The notes beneath the pieces were generated by a model. That model did not search any database. It was not told where the DNA came from and was given only the letters and a program-made list of their open reading frames with translations. Below, in pieces: positions 57,201 through 64,000 of a stretch of DNA of 64,000 nucleotides. The position numbers were made by a program, and so were the translations under genes. The stretch is taken from NCBI GenBank assembly GCA_037074705.1, contig CM073593.1, positions 19,681,001 through 19,745,000 on the forward strand, given 5' to 3'. Positions within the stretch are counted from its first letter, which is position 1. Each line of letters begins with the position of its first letter. The stretch is from Zhengitettix transpicula (Eukaryota > Arthropoda > Insecta > Orthoptera > Tetrigidae).

Positions 57201-60200
57201 TCTTGGCCTAATATGGACTTGGATATATTAATACGAAGACCATAATTTTGCAATCTCTCGAAAACCAAGGCAAGGTGCGTTCGATGTTCTTCCAACGATG
57301 AAGAAGCTATCAATATATCGTCTAAGTACGGAAAAGTAAAATCTAAACCTTGGAGAACTTGATTTATGAAGCGTTGAAATGTAGATGACGCAATCCAAAA
57401 CTCATTACATTAAATTCATATAAATCAAATGGTGTTATTACACCTGTTTTTGCTTTATCTTCTTCTGCTATTGGTATCTGGTAATACGCATTGAACAAAT
57501 CAATTTTAGAAAAAACTTTTTTTCCTGGAAGGATTTGGTGGAAATCTTCTATTCTAGGAACTGGATATCGATCCGGAATAGTTTTATCGTTCAATTGTCG
57601 AAAATCACCACAAGTTCTGAACGAACCATCCTTCTTTGGCACAATATGGAGAGGACTGGCCCACGGCGATGATGAAGAACGAACTATATCATTCTCCAGC
57701 ATATACTGGAATTCTTTCTTCGCGTCTGCAAATTTCTTAGGATCCAGAGGTCTTGCCTTAGAATAAACTGGCTGTCCTTTGGTTACAATCTGGTGTTTAA
57801 CATCATGTTTTTCACGATTTGTAATTAATGTCGGTGTTGTAATACTCGGATATTTAGATAGAAGGTCTGTAAACTTAGATTGTGCTAGTGAGCAAACAAT
57901 TTCTTTGGTATTGATGACAGACTTCACCATGAACATAAAGCTGTGTCACTCCAGCAACCAATTTTCTTCGTTTGATATCGATAACTAAATCGTTTTTATT
58001 TAGAAAATCTGCCCCTATAATTCCTCTTCCGACTTTTGCGACAATGAATGGCCATTAAAATTGTCTACGTAAGCCCAAGTCTAAATTCATTATTTGGAAT
58101 CCATACGTAGGAATTTCTGATTTTTTTTAGGGCAACAGGCTACATGAGGGTAATCCTCGTTGGGCAACTCCCCTTTAATACTATAGGAAGGGATTTGAAA
58201 GGGGGGATGCGGAAGGGTAAAGGAAGGTAGCCAAGGGTTAACTAGGGCCCCCGGGCTATATTATAAGGATCCTACCCGACATTCGCCTAAAGAAATGCAG
58301 GGAAAACCCTAGAAAAACCTGCATCGGGTAGGTCGGGCATTGGGTACTTGTCCCACGCCCTTCCGATAGCGGGAGAGGAGTTTGCTGTGGGGACGCAGCA
58401 TTCCCTTCTCCGTGCCTCGACCAGTTTAGGAGGCAGCAGGCCGACTATTCCAATGGAAATAGCGAACAACTCTTACCGTATGCCCAAGATCTGCGGTCCC
58501 CGGAACATACACCTCTCAGAACAGGCCGAGGTGCCTCGGCTTGTGGGAACCTTAGTTCAAAAACGAAGAGGAAAAGGCATACCCAAAGGTAGCCCCTTCG
58601 TATCTCTCCTAAAAGGTTCGTCAGGTGCAGTTGCAATTACTGAGTTTTTTTTTTTTAGGGTAACAGGCTACATGAGGGTGATCCACATTGGGCAACTCCC
58701 CTTTAATAGCATAGGAAGGGATTAGAAAGGGGGGATGCGGAAGGGTAGAGGAAGGTAGCCAAGGGTTACTAGGGCCCCCGGGCTATGGTTTAAGGATCTT
58801 ACCCGGCATTCGCCTAAAGAAATGCAGGGAAAACCCTAGAAAAACCTGCATCGGGTAGGTCGGGCATTTGGTACTTATCCCACGCCCTTCCGATGACGGG
58901 AGAGGAGTTTGCTGTGGGGACGCAGCTTACCCCTCGCCATGCCTTGGCCTGTTTAGGAGGCAGCTGGCCGACTATTCCAATAGGAATAGCGGACAACTCT
59001 TGCCGTATGCCCAAGGTCTGCGACCCCGGAACATACACCTCTCAAAACAGACCGAGGTGCCTCGGCATGTGGGAACCTTAGTTCAAAAAAACCAGAGAGA
59101 TGTGAGAGCATCCCCAAAGGTAGCCCCCGCCAGAGCTCTCTGGGAAGGTTCACCTGCGAGAAATCCTCTCGCAGGCTTACTTTTCAATTTCTGAGTTATT
59201 CGCAGCGTACAATTTATATGACGTATTACTCGGTTTAGCTGCATCTGAGCATGGAATAATTGAAACGTCAGCTCCACTGTCCACCAGAAATCCAAGTCCA
59301 GTTTTTCTGTCCTTAACAAACAGTCGAAAACTGCGGCTACCTGGGGGATTCTCAGCAGCAGTTGCAGCCGCAATCTCTACTGCTGACTGGAGTTTTCCGC
59401 ATTCCATGAGCAAGGTTGTTTACATTTATTAGGTTGAATATTTTCCTTTCGGGTTATAATTCCGATTTCTACTCGTACTTCGGCTTCTATGACGTTTTTG
59501 GTTGTCTAGCATTAAAGTTTCTATGCGTTTCTCCAATTCCGCAATTCTATGATTTAGGTCCGTTTCCTTACTTCCCGAAGCTGCATAAATGTGCGATGGT
59601 CGGTTCATCTCAATAATCTTATCGGTCATTATTGCCAATTTTTCGAGGTTTTCGTCGCTTATTATTAAAATACTTCTAACATGATCAGGCAATTTCTGTA
59701 ACCACAAGTTTTTCAGAATTTTTTCCATAACCTCTGATCCCGCTAAAGTCTGCATTCCACGTAAGAATTGGCTAGGTTTCTCGTCTCCGATTTCGAACGA
59801 TGTCAGCAAACGTTTAATGCGCGTATCTTCGCTTTCTCGGAACGTATTTAGAAGTCTTTCTTTAGCTGCTGTATATTTATCTAGTCTTTCCGATTGAATA
59901 ATGCCCCATAAATTTGGGTTCGAGCTGTGCTATCAAGTAGTTAAATTTCGTCTCTTCGCGAACAATATTACTTATAAGAAATTGAGCTTCGACTTGATAG
60001 AACCAAATTTTCGGTTTCTCTACCCAGAATGATGGAATTTTTACACTCACCACATCCTTATACTTCAACGAGACGGTTTGCGATGAATCTTCATTCGGTT
60101 TCTCTCGTCCACGTGCTCCATTAGAATCCTGGCTGTAACTGCACTAATCACGTCGGGGTCACCAACTCTTATAGGGGGTTGTTTGGCTTTTTAAATAAAT

Positions 60201-60583
60201 ACACCAATTAATTATTAACCACCACATTATATTTTACAGTAATCAGCAGACATGCGCACGAGACGTTACTGTGGAGCGTCTGACTATTTCTTCAGCTCTG
60301 CCCTACTTGTTCAAAAGCACTCGATCATCAAAAATCGAAGTGTTGCCAACTACACATTTATACAATATGTACACCTACAAGCACTTTTCCTTACACTATC
60401 AATGTAACTAACTCAGCAAAACTATATTGTAAATTTTTACAAATAAAGTTAATCAATATTTTTTGTAAAAAAAGGAACATAACTCATTGTGACCCATTCT
60501 CACGTATGAACAATACACAAATATTTGTGTGGAACAATGGTTACGATGCTATATATATATATATATTGTAATAACATCAACAA

Positions 60584-60626
<43 letters not shown>

Positions 60627-62409
60627 TGTAATAAACACATAATACTCCTATCTTCGTCCACCGTTGTGGTAGTCAATATGTAATAACCACATAAATGGGT
60701 CGAAATAAAAAGAATAATTTTTATGAACAACAAATAAATTTATTAAACACGAAAAGAATTTACAAATGAATTTACTACTTTAACATTATAATGAGAACTC
60801 TTGCTCTCCTGAGTCTCTACTGGGTTTGACAACGGACAGAATCAAACCATTAAAAAGAAACCCAACATTTACGTTTTAAAATCAAACACAAGTATCTACC
60901 AAATTTATTAATAAACTTAACTTATAGCTTGCTTCTAAATTTTATTATCGAAGAAGGGAACGAGATCTGACTAGTATCCTTTAATGACGTTTACATTACT
61001 TAATATGGTACATTCCAACTTACTGTTTCTTAGGTCCACCTCGACTCGTTCCTCAGACACTCACTTTATAGGCCCTGATATTCACTCACTGACTCTAAAT
61101 AACAACGGTTCAACTCTTCGCTGCTTCCTCCGTCTTTCTCCCTTGCTAAATAACAACTGTCCAACTCTTCGCTGCTTCCTCCGTCTTTCTCCCTTGCCAA
61201 ATAACAACTGTTCAACTCTTCGCTGCTTCCTCCGTCTTTCTCCCTTGCTAAATAACAACTGTCCGCTGACCGTCTCTCTCCCGTGCTAGCTCCAACTGTC
61301 CTTGCTGCGTCCTCCGTCTCTCTCCCGTGCTAAATAACAACTGTTCAACTCTTCGCTGCTTCCTCCGTCTTTCTCCCTTGCTAAATAACAACTGTTCAAC
61401 TCTTCGCTGCTTCCTCCGTCTTTCTCCCTTGCTAAATAACAACTGTTCAACTCTTCGCTGCTTGCTCCGTCTTCTCTCCCACGCTAACACCAACTGTCTC
61501 CACAATAGGCGATTCTCCTATATATGCCCCCTTTCTCCCTTGTTTTTCACTTGCGTCGCAACGGCGCAGTGACAGAAACCCATTCCTCTAATTTTCGTTC
61601 CGGCCACTGGGGTCCTTCCGCCTTCCTTAGACCCAATTATCGCATTGTCACACTCCGTCTACTAACTTACGGCTTCCTCTCTTTTGTCCGCCTCGCACAA
61701 AATCTTTTCTTGAAAGTCCCACGTCCTTGTCAGATCATTCGTTAGAGACAGTAGCCTGCTCTAACATAGCCCCTTTGTCACCATCTGCTCGCCTCCGTTC
61801 TGCGTTACTAATTCTTCTCGCCGTTTCCCAAATCAATAGGCTACTGGACCCTCATCATCCCCTGTCTCTCATTGCAGCTGCAGCAATTACTCAGGACCAC
61901 CCGACTCGCACTTTATCCTTTCTCGCAAGTCTCTCCACGACACGTGCGCCGTCTCCAATCCAATGCATTGTATTATATGCATTACAATATATATATATAT
62001 ATTCATTGAGGATTTTATTACAACTGAAAAAAATTAATAATTTTACCAGGTGGCTCCAGCAGAGATTGAGGCAGTTTTGCTGGAACACCCTGATGTAGCT
62101 GAAGTTGTAGTCCTGGGAAAGCCACATCCCACAGACCAGGAACATCCGACAGCCTTTGTGGTTCTGCGGCCTGGAGCTAAAGTGACAGAAGTGTTCCTGC
62201 AGAGCCTAGTGACAGGTAAGTGTCACTGAGATCAGGATACAGACATCTAGATGTATCACTAAAAATTTAACTTCCTCATAGGTAAGATTGCCAACCCTTT
62301 GAAACATCTGAAGGGTGGTGTTCACTTTATAGACTCACTGCCAAAATCTGCGACTGGGAAAGTGAAGCGTGGTGAACTTCGCATTCAACTAGAACAAATG
62401 GCTAGGTAA
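39833..62409 (+). CDS. Luciferase-like / 4-coumarate:CoA ligase-like acyl-CoA synthetase, complete (8 exons)
   Basis: An ANL-superfamily enzyme that would form an acyl-AMP from a carboxylic acid and ATP and pass it to CoA. Exons: 39833-39943, 42782-42980, 47178-47445, 50152-50320, 51226-51501, 55972-56181, 62050-62215, 62282-62409. All introns are GT-AG and the phases join into one frame of 1527 nt, 508 residues. Residues 1-37 hold GPTDDWPIFRESLGEKFLSN, the usual family N-terminus. GSSGTTGSPK (167-176) is the ATP-binding loop, YGLTE is at 308-312, TGD at 383-385, DR at 399-400 in the hinge region, and PKSATGK ends at the catalytic Lys493. The protein ends QLEQMAR, without a peroxisomal SKL signal. 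An AATAAA at 62492-62497 is a likely poly(A) signal. Introns of up to 5.9 kb are full of transposons, the last is only 66 bp. True luciferase activity cannot be inferred; most insect members are fatty acyl-CoA synthetases. Confidence 0.9.
40071..40148 (+). repeat. 39-bp tandem duplication in intron 1 of the ligase gene
   Basis: Units beginning ACATTCAATCAAAAAATATT start at 40071 and 40110 and are essentially identical, suggesting a recent duplication. Confidence 0.9.
40804..41080 (-). mobile_element. LTR-family fragment, copy G (intron 1)
   Basis: The segment GCTGCAGTTCTGTAGTCAAC to GATTTCGAATTTTCC matches the reverse complement of 15890-16050 (copy F) and part of copy C at 43238-44482. Neither terminus was found. 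Overlapping frames of 67-155 residues come from this repeat and are not recognisable proteins. Flanking sequence back to about 40200 has similar composition and may belong to the same insertion. Confidence 0.55.
41719..41842 (+). mobile_element. tRNA-derived SINE with 15-bp target duplication (intron 1)
   Basis: It has an A box in TGGTGTAGTGGCCAGC and a B box in GGTTCGAATCC, the internal promoter of RNA polymerase III, followed by a non-tRNA tail (CGGTAGGCCAAGGCCCTTCA). The 124-bp unit is flanked by perfect direct repeats TTAAGAGTTCCTGGG at 41704-41718 and 41843-41857. This is a clean, fairly young insertion. Confidence 0.9.
42268..42372 (-). mobile_element. Penelope-like 3' repeat, copy 2 (intron 1)
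   Basis: The reverse complement matches 13035-13160. The first box reads CTGACGA (42325-42331), an exact CUGANGA match, and GAAAC lies at 42303-42307; the stem between is short (GGA / TCC). Confidence 0.6.
43238..44482 (-). mobile_element. Solo-LTR-like element, copy C, with 4-bp target duplication (intron 2)
   Basis: Starts TGTAATAAACTACC, ends GGCATTACA, and is flanked by ATTT at 43234-43237 and 44483-44486. The left part has CGCCCCACGTTGTTGTAG, the tRNA-Lys-like primer-site block, and the shared blocks ACTGGGTTTGATAACGGACA and ATATCTGACTGTATCTTTTA. No internal coding region (gag or pol) is present, as expected for a solo LTR. A frame of 116 residues inside is not recognisable. Confidence 0.7.
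44487..46404. other. Intron 2 sequence without a recognisable gene
   Basis: A GC-richer patch at 44650-45080 has a 93-residue frame with no familiar motif. The minus strand at 45250-45700 has loosely transposase-like phrases (IVADQCHPNI, RQILRENYSNL) with breaks; this may be an old Tc1-like element, but the match is too weak to call. Confidence 0.35.
46405..47092 (+). pseudogene. Tc1-like transposase pseudogene (intron 2)
   Basis: Blocks in shifting frames follow the Tc1 order: LYRIPLTLTHGRLRLW, TGNKRLFSD (the first catalytic aspartate region, normally VVFSDESRF), DGCIRIGRYTLRS, VWGAIAYHGRSQLQLIVGNI, ITEVLEPEVVPFFQGNPGAV, IQQDN (second catalytic D), LLPAYSPDMPQIENWWDFVC (third motif, DxxxIE) and RRLARDFRPA. 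It has stops and frameshifts. It ends about 85 bp before exon 3 of the ligase gene. Confidence 0.82.
47446..50151. other. Intron 3 of the ligase gene
   Basis: No transposon could be named. Two short copies of the phrase CCCTT-AAAAGA-ACACATTTAGG (47758-47782 and 47917-47941) and several GGCAATATT phrases (47942-48010) recur. A minus frame of 83 residues (48440-48691) is unfamiliar. Confidence 0.4.
50994..51021 (+). ncRNA. hammerhead-like motif (intron 4 of the ligase gene)
   Basis: CTGAAGA (50994-51000) is an exact match to the CUGANGA box; GGTCC then TAATTAGGGA follows, but the expected CCGAAAC has become TGTTTT. Together with 4932-4963 it points to an ancestral stem of the type GGTCCC / GGGACC. 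Confidence 0.35.
51702..52504. other. Intron 5, AT-rich left part
   Basis: No gene or repeat was recognised. Confidence 0.35.
52513..53307 (+). mobile_element. Non-autonomous hAT element, 795 bp, with perfect 8-bp target duplication (intron 5)
   Basis: The ends are inverted repeats of 14 bp, CAGTGGCGGCTCGT. It is flanked by CTAATAAT at 52505-52512 and 53308-53315, the 8-bp duplication typical of hAT transposons. No transposase is encoded; the interior is AT-rich at the left and GC-richer at 52960-53170. The left part is homologous to the older copy at 7066-7757. Confidence 0.93.
53371..53413. repeat. (AT)n microsatellite at the left edge of LTR copy D
   Basis: A pure AT tract preceded by TTTACA and followed by TGTAATAA. 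Confidence 0.95.
53414..54263 (-). mobile_element. Solo-LTR-like element, copy D (intron 5)
   Basis: Bounded by TGTAATAAACAAC and TTGGCATTACA and inserted in an AT tract (next AT run 54264-54291). It shares CTACTGGGTTTGATAATGGA and GAACGAAATCTGAC...CCTTTAATTACG with copies A, C and E and is the reverse of copy B. The primer-site-like block is degenerate here. Confidence 0.65.
54292..55234. other. Intron 5 sequence, no gene recognised
   Basis: Nothing supportable was seen. Confidence 0.35.
55235..55715 (-). mobile_element. Helitron-like repeat, uninterrupted copy (intron 5)
   Basis: On the minus strand it reads AAGAATGTCTGTGTTTCTCC, CATTCATCCGATTGCGATGA, then TTTCTATCCAGATGTTTTTA, GGCGTTACATAAAAATAAC and TCCAGGGTTATAGAAGTCAA. 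This is the reference that shows the copy at 23045-24760 is split. No Rep/helicase coding is present. Confidence 0.55.
56411..57313 (-). pseudogene. gypsy RT end and RNase H part
   Basis: Two frames (56777-57313, 178 residues; 56411-56740, 109 residues) give HLALVFERLQNYGLRINISK, GYYITEEGSEPLMEKVKAIQ, LSLSTDASNTAVGAVLQQLE (RNase H first Asp) and LLAIYLAVKQLKYLLEGRNF with VVADALSRI at the end of RNase H. One break lies between them. The zinc-binding start of integrase is not reached. Confidence 0.85.
57313..57936 (-). pseudogene. gypsy reverse transcriptase part
   Basis: A frame of 190 residues (57364-57936) holds HQIVTKGQPVYSKARPLDPK, ENDIVRSSSSPWASPLHIVP and FSKIDLFNAYYQIPIAEEDK. It shifts near 57364 into the frame containing FQRFINQVLQGLDFTFPYLD and the DD of the active site. 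The family is Ty3/gypsy; the frameshift inactivates it. Confidence 0.85.
58113..58640 (-). mobile_element. Poly(A)-type retroposon, copy g, inside the gypsy element
   Basis: Antisense copy with a T-tract at 58122-58129. It is preceded by AATTTCTGA (58113-58121), and AATTACTGAG follows (58639-58648), a near-match consistent with a target duplication in the gypsy protease/pol border. Confidence 0.85.
58648..59175 (-). mobile_element. Poly(A)-type retroposon, copy h, longest copy
   Basis: Directly follows copy g. It starts with a T-tract (58648-58659) and ends with a short hairpin CCTGCGAGAAATCCTCTCGCAGG-like end (23 nt at 59152-59175, palindromic arms CCTGCGAGA / TCTCGCAGG), which is the furthest 5' sequence seen in the family. 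CAATTTCTGAG follows at 59186-59196, matching the sequence before copy g. Confidence 0.85.
59177..60130 (-). pseudogene. gypsy gag and protease part
   Basis: Three frames (59877-60068, 59429-59809, 59177-59413) together give a gag of the type found in insect gypsy elements with the phrases KIPSFWVEKPKIWFYQVEAQ, KFNYLIAQLEPKF, GDEKPSQFLRGMQTLAG, then an arginine-rich RHRSRSTSRNRNYN and the aspartic protease DSGADVSIIP. No start codon and no zinc knuckle were seen. Confidence 0.8.
60547..60626. repeat. (AT)n microsatellites flanking LTR copy E
   Basis: Two AT tracts with TATTGTAATAACATC between them, showing a short extra LTR-end remnant, precede copy E. Confidence 0.85.
60627..61986 (-). mobile_element. 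Solo-LTR-like element, copy E, with internal minisatellite (intron 6)
   Basis: Bounded by TGTAATAAACACATAATAC and ATGCATTACA next to AT tracts. The primer-site-like block is CCACCGTTGTGGTAGTC (60658-60674); shared blocks are CTACTGGGTTTGACAACGGA and GAACGAGATCTGACT...CCTTTAATGACG. It is longer than other copies because of the 51-bp repeat array at 61096-61480. It ends only 63 bp before exon 7 of the ligase gene. Confidence 0.65.
61096..61480 (+). repeat. 51-bp minisatellite inside LTR copy E
   Basis: Units beginning TAAATAACAACTGTTCAACT start at 61096, 61147, 61198, 61249, 61331, 61382 and 61433. The fourth unit carries a deletion/insertion that breaks the 51-bp rhythm. As 51 is a multiple of three, the array keeps open frames on both strands encoding a 17-residue repeat; this is a by-product, not evidence of a gene. 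Confidence 0.95.
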
Positions 62410-62491
62410 CTTAGACATATAATCTGAATTATACTACATTTAAGATCAGAAAAACTTTCTACAGACTGTTTCTGGATGTATCTCTATTGAA

Positions 62492-62497
62492 AATAAA
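62492..62497 (+). terminator. Likely poly(A) signal of the ligase gene
   Basis: AATAAA lies 83 nt after the stop codon. A second AATAAA occurs near 63104. Confidence 0.5.
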
Positions 62498-63309
62498 TTG
62501 TAGGCAAATTGTACATTGTGTTCAGTAAAATATACTTCAATTTTTTTTTAAATTTTTCATTCAATCACTCATACATTACTCTAACCTAATTATAATTGAA
62601 AGTTTAATTACATTAATCAATTATCTATGAAAATATTTCAGATATGACCACCATGTTCTAGATAGTCAGTTGTTAGAATTAATAATGGTTTTAGTAAAAT
62701 GATTTCGTACATAATATAACAGTCAAGTTGATAAATGAGTTAAGTTTATGATGGTCATTTCATAATAAAAATATACTGAACATGTGAAAGTAAAAGGAGC
62801 AAATTCATTTTCAGAAATTTAAGTTTATCCTGCTGAAGGGTTATATCTACCCCATTCAGGAAAACTGTAGCTATGTACAACTTACAAAAAACACAATATG
62901 GAATATCAAAACTAGTGAAATATTTGATTATAGGATTTTTTTTGTACACACTATTCCAGAAGTACTAAACTGCCTTACCTTGTACACATAAAAATACTAC
63001 TGAACTATTTTGCAATTATGTAGATTTTATTGTTATTGCAAACTTTTTCTTTTCTGCAAATTGCTGGTTGTATATCCTTAGTAAACAAGTTGTTATAAAA
63101 CTTAATAAAAACGTTTTTATGTGATGCATATATACTAGCTTACAATTTATATATATATTTATATGTATATAGTGAGGAAGGATAGAAATAAATAGGAGGA
63201 TTGTGCTTTATGTGAATTCATATGCTCGGGCGAAGAATTACGCACATAGAAAAGCATATGTTCAAAACAGAGAGAAGGATGGAAGAAGAAGGAAAGACTG
63301 AAAATATTT
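62498..63309. other. 3' flank of the ligase gene, AT-rich
   Basis: No gene or named repeat was recognised. Confidence 0.4.
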
Positions 63310-63381
63310 GACCCAGGCAGGACTTGAACCCACATATTCTGCTCAGTACACAGACGCCTTAACCATCTCGGCCACCGGGTC
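63310..63381 (-). tRNA. tRNA-like cloverleaf, anticodon ACT; gene, pseudogene or SINE head
   Basis: The 72-nt minus strand folds into a full cloverleaf: a 7-bp acceptor stem GACCCGG / CTGGGTC with one G-U, a D arm GCC..GGC, a 5-bp anticodon stem TCTGT / GCAGA (one T-G pair) with loop GTACTGA, a 4-nt variable region and a 5-bp T stem GTGGG / CCTGC with loop TTCAAGT. By the anticodon it would be a serine tRNA, yet serine tRNAs have a long variable arm, which is missing here, and the D arm is of the Ser/Leu type. That mismatch makes a tRNA-derived SINE head or a pseudogene more likely. No intron and no T-run directly after the 3' end. Confidence 0.5.
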
Positions 63382-63662
63382 AAGCAAATATAGTGTCTTA
63401 TTGTGGACAATTACTATTTTTAGTGGAGGAATGGATAGAGTAGTGGGAATGAAGTATTAGGAACTTCCATTAAGGAATAAATACAATATTAGGAGAATCC
63501 ATTAAGGATTAACAATTGAAAAGGGCACATGGTAGCTCAGAAAATCTACTAATTATCTACATTGTGGAATCCGAAGCCACATTGTCTATTTCCTGTCTTT
63601 ATATATATATATATATATATATATATGAATTTGTGCCAAGCAAGCATGCAGTTAGACCTCTC

Positions 63663-63690
63663 CTGAAGAAGGGGGCTCAGGCTCTCAAAA
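63663..63690 (+). ncRNA. hammerhead-like motif, unit 1
   Basis: CTGAAGA (63663-63669) matches the CUGANGA box; AGGGGGCT then AGGCTCTC can pair in part, followed by AAAAA where GAAAC would be expected. Confidence 0.35.
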
Positions 63691-63824
63691 ATTTGTAGAC
63701 TTCCCTCACCACTGGCAGACTGGACCAACTGTAGGGTAAGTCAACTTCTCTCTTTCCTATCCAAATATGTTATTTAATTTTATATATATATATATATATG
63801 CAAGGAATGGTGTAACACTCCTTC

Positions 63825-63851
63825 CTGAAGGAGGCTGAGAGCCTCTGAAAC
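63825..63851 (+). ncRNA. hammerhead-like motif, unit 2
   Basis: CTGAAGG (63825-63831), one base off the box, a perfect 5-bp hairpin AGGCT / AGCCT with a GAG loop, CT, then GAAAC (63847-63851). The complementary state of unit 1 and unit 2 suggests an intact common ancestor. Confidence 0.4.
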
Positions 63852-64000
63852 TTTGAAGAACAGCCTTCAGTTCCTCATGGTGACACCGCACTTCACTTTC
63901 AGGTAAGCCACAACCTCTCTATCTGTTCTTTCCGTACCAATATTGCAATTATATATATATATATATATAAAAGAAAGGATTATTAAAATTTCACTACAGA

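Larger units (their letters stand above)
56405..60170 (-). mobile_element. Ty3/gypsy retrotransposon, degenerate, split by two retroposons (intron 6)
   Basis: Reading on the minus strand from right to left: a primer-region phrase (TTGGTGACCCCGACGTGAT near 60150); a gag-like stretch 59429-60130 (SVKIPSFWVEKPKIWFYQVE, KPSQFLRGMQTLAGSEV, DHVRSIL); a protease with the catalytic DSGADVSIIP at 59177-59413; after the retroposon pair, FIVAKVGRGIIGADFLNKND (58000-58060) completes the protease; reverse transcriptase 57300-57936 (DIVRSSSSPWASPLHIVPKK, SKIDLFNAYYQIPI and the YLDDILIAS active site); RNase H 56411-57000 (LSTDASNTAVGAVLQQ, FTILTEHKPLIFAL). There are several stops and frameshifts, and no integrase: the element is cut off at about 56405. 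Some LTR sequence may lie at 60170-60480 but no clear end was seen. Confidence 0.88.
63600..63969 (+). mobile_element. Tandem ~150-bp units with hammerhead-like cores, separated by (AT)n
   Basis: Two related units (63628-63780 and 63801-63948) are each preceded by an AT tract, and a third AT tract follows at 63949. Both contain a CTGAAG box, a hairpin and an AAA(C) box, then CTTTG/TTTGTAG and TCTCT...CTTTCC-like phrases. Tandem copies of long terminal units are usual for Penelope-like elements. The array may continue beyond the right edge. Confidence 0.5.

Noticed and set aside
1..64000. CRISPR array, phage, operon or defence island
   Set aside because: No spaced short repeats of suitable form, no bacterial gene organisation; spliced genes and insect families show a eukaryotic locus.

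Overview
The window looks like a piece of a large, AT-rich, transposon-crowded insect genome. The evidence is intron-containing genes with GT-AG junctions, insect-type gustatory receptors, luciferase-like acyl-CoA ligase genes, and several insect transposon groups (mariner, Tc1, hAT, Jockey-type LINEs, Ty3/gypsy, Penelope-like elements). The mix is most like a polyneopteran such as a cockroach or termite; that placement is inference, not proof. No bacterial-type system (operon, CRISPR, phage) is present.

Host genes. (1) At 1932-3916 (+) are the last three coding exons of a luciferase-like / 4-coumarate:CoA-ligase-like adenylating enzyme whose 5' part lies left of the window. (2) At 39833-62409 (+) is a second, apparently complete member of the same family: eight exons reconstructed here by splice phase and family alignment, encoding 508 residues with all core adenylation motifs and an uninterrupted frame. 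Both genes share the same last two phase-0 exon starts and a 166-bp penultimate exon, so they are paralogues. (3) Between them sit three gustatory receptor genes or remnants at 13415-14509 (-), 29074-30297 (+) and 32311-33447 (-). Two look intact; the third has no usable start codon in its frame. All three end with a variant of the GR signature in which the usual Q is T.

Mobile DNA fills most of the rest. From left to right: a mariner pseudogene at the left edge; a Penelope-like 3' remnant; a hAT element with nested retroposons (7066-7757); a run of three LTR-like units (8798-11623), two of them tail to tail; a Penelope-like GIY-YIG endonuclease remnant (12179-12631); further LTR and LINE fragments, including nested pairs (18150-20600, 23045-24760); decayed mariners (36527-37380, 38687-39245); and, inside the introns of the second ligase gene, a tRNA-derived SINE, LTR units, a Tc1 pseudogene, a 795-bp hAT element with perfect 8-bp duplications, and a gypsy element split by two retroposons. 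A poly(A)-tailed ~480-bp retroposon family occurs about eight times. Ten sites resemble the core of hammerhead ribozymes, as known from Penelope-like elements.

The ligases and the receptors have no visible functional link; they simply share a neighbourhood. The most informative results are the full reconstruction of the 22.6-kb ligase gene, the LTR family with a tRNA-Lys primer-site remnant, and the hammerhead-like motifs.
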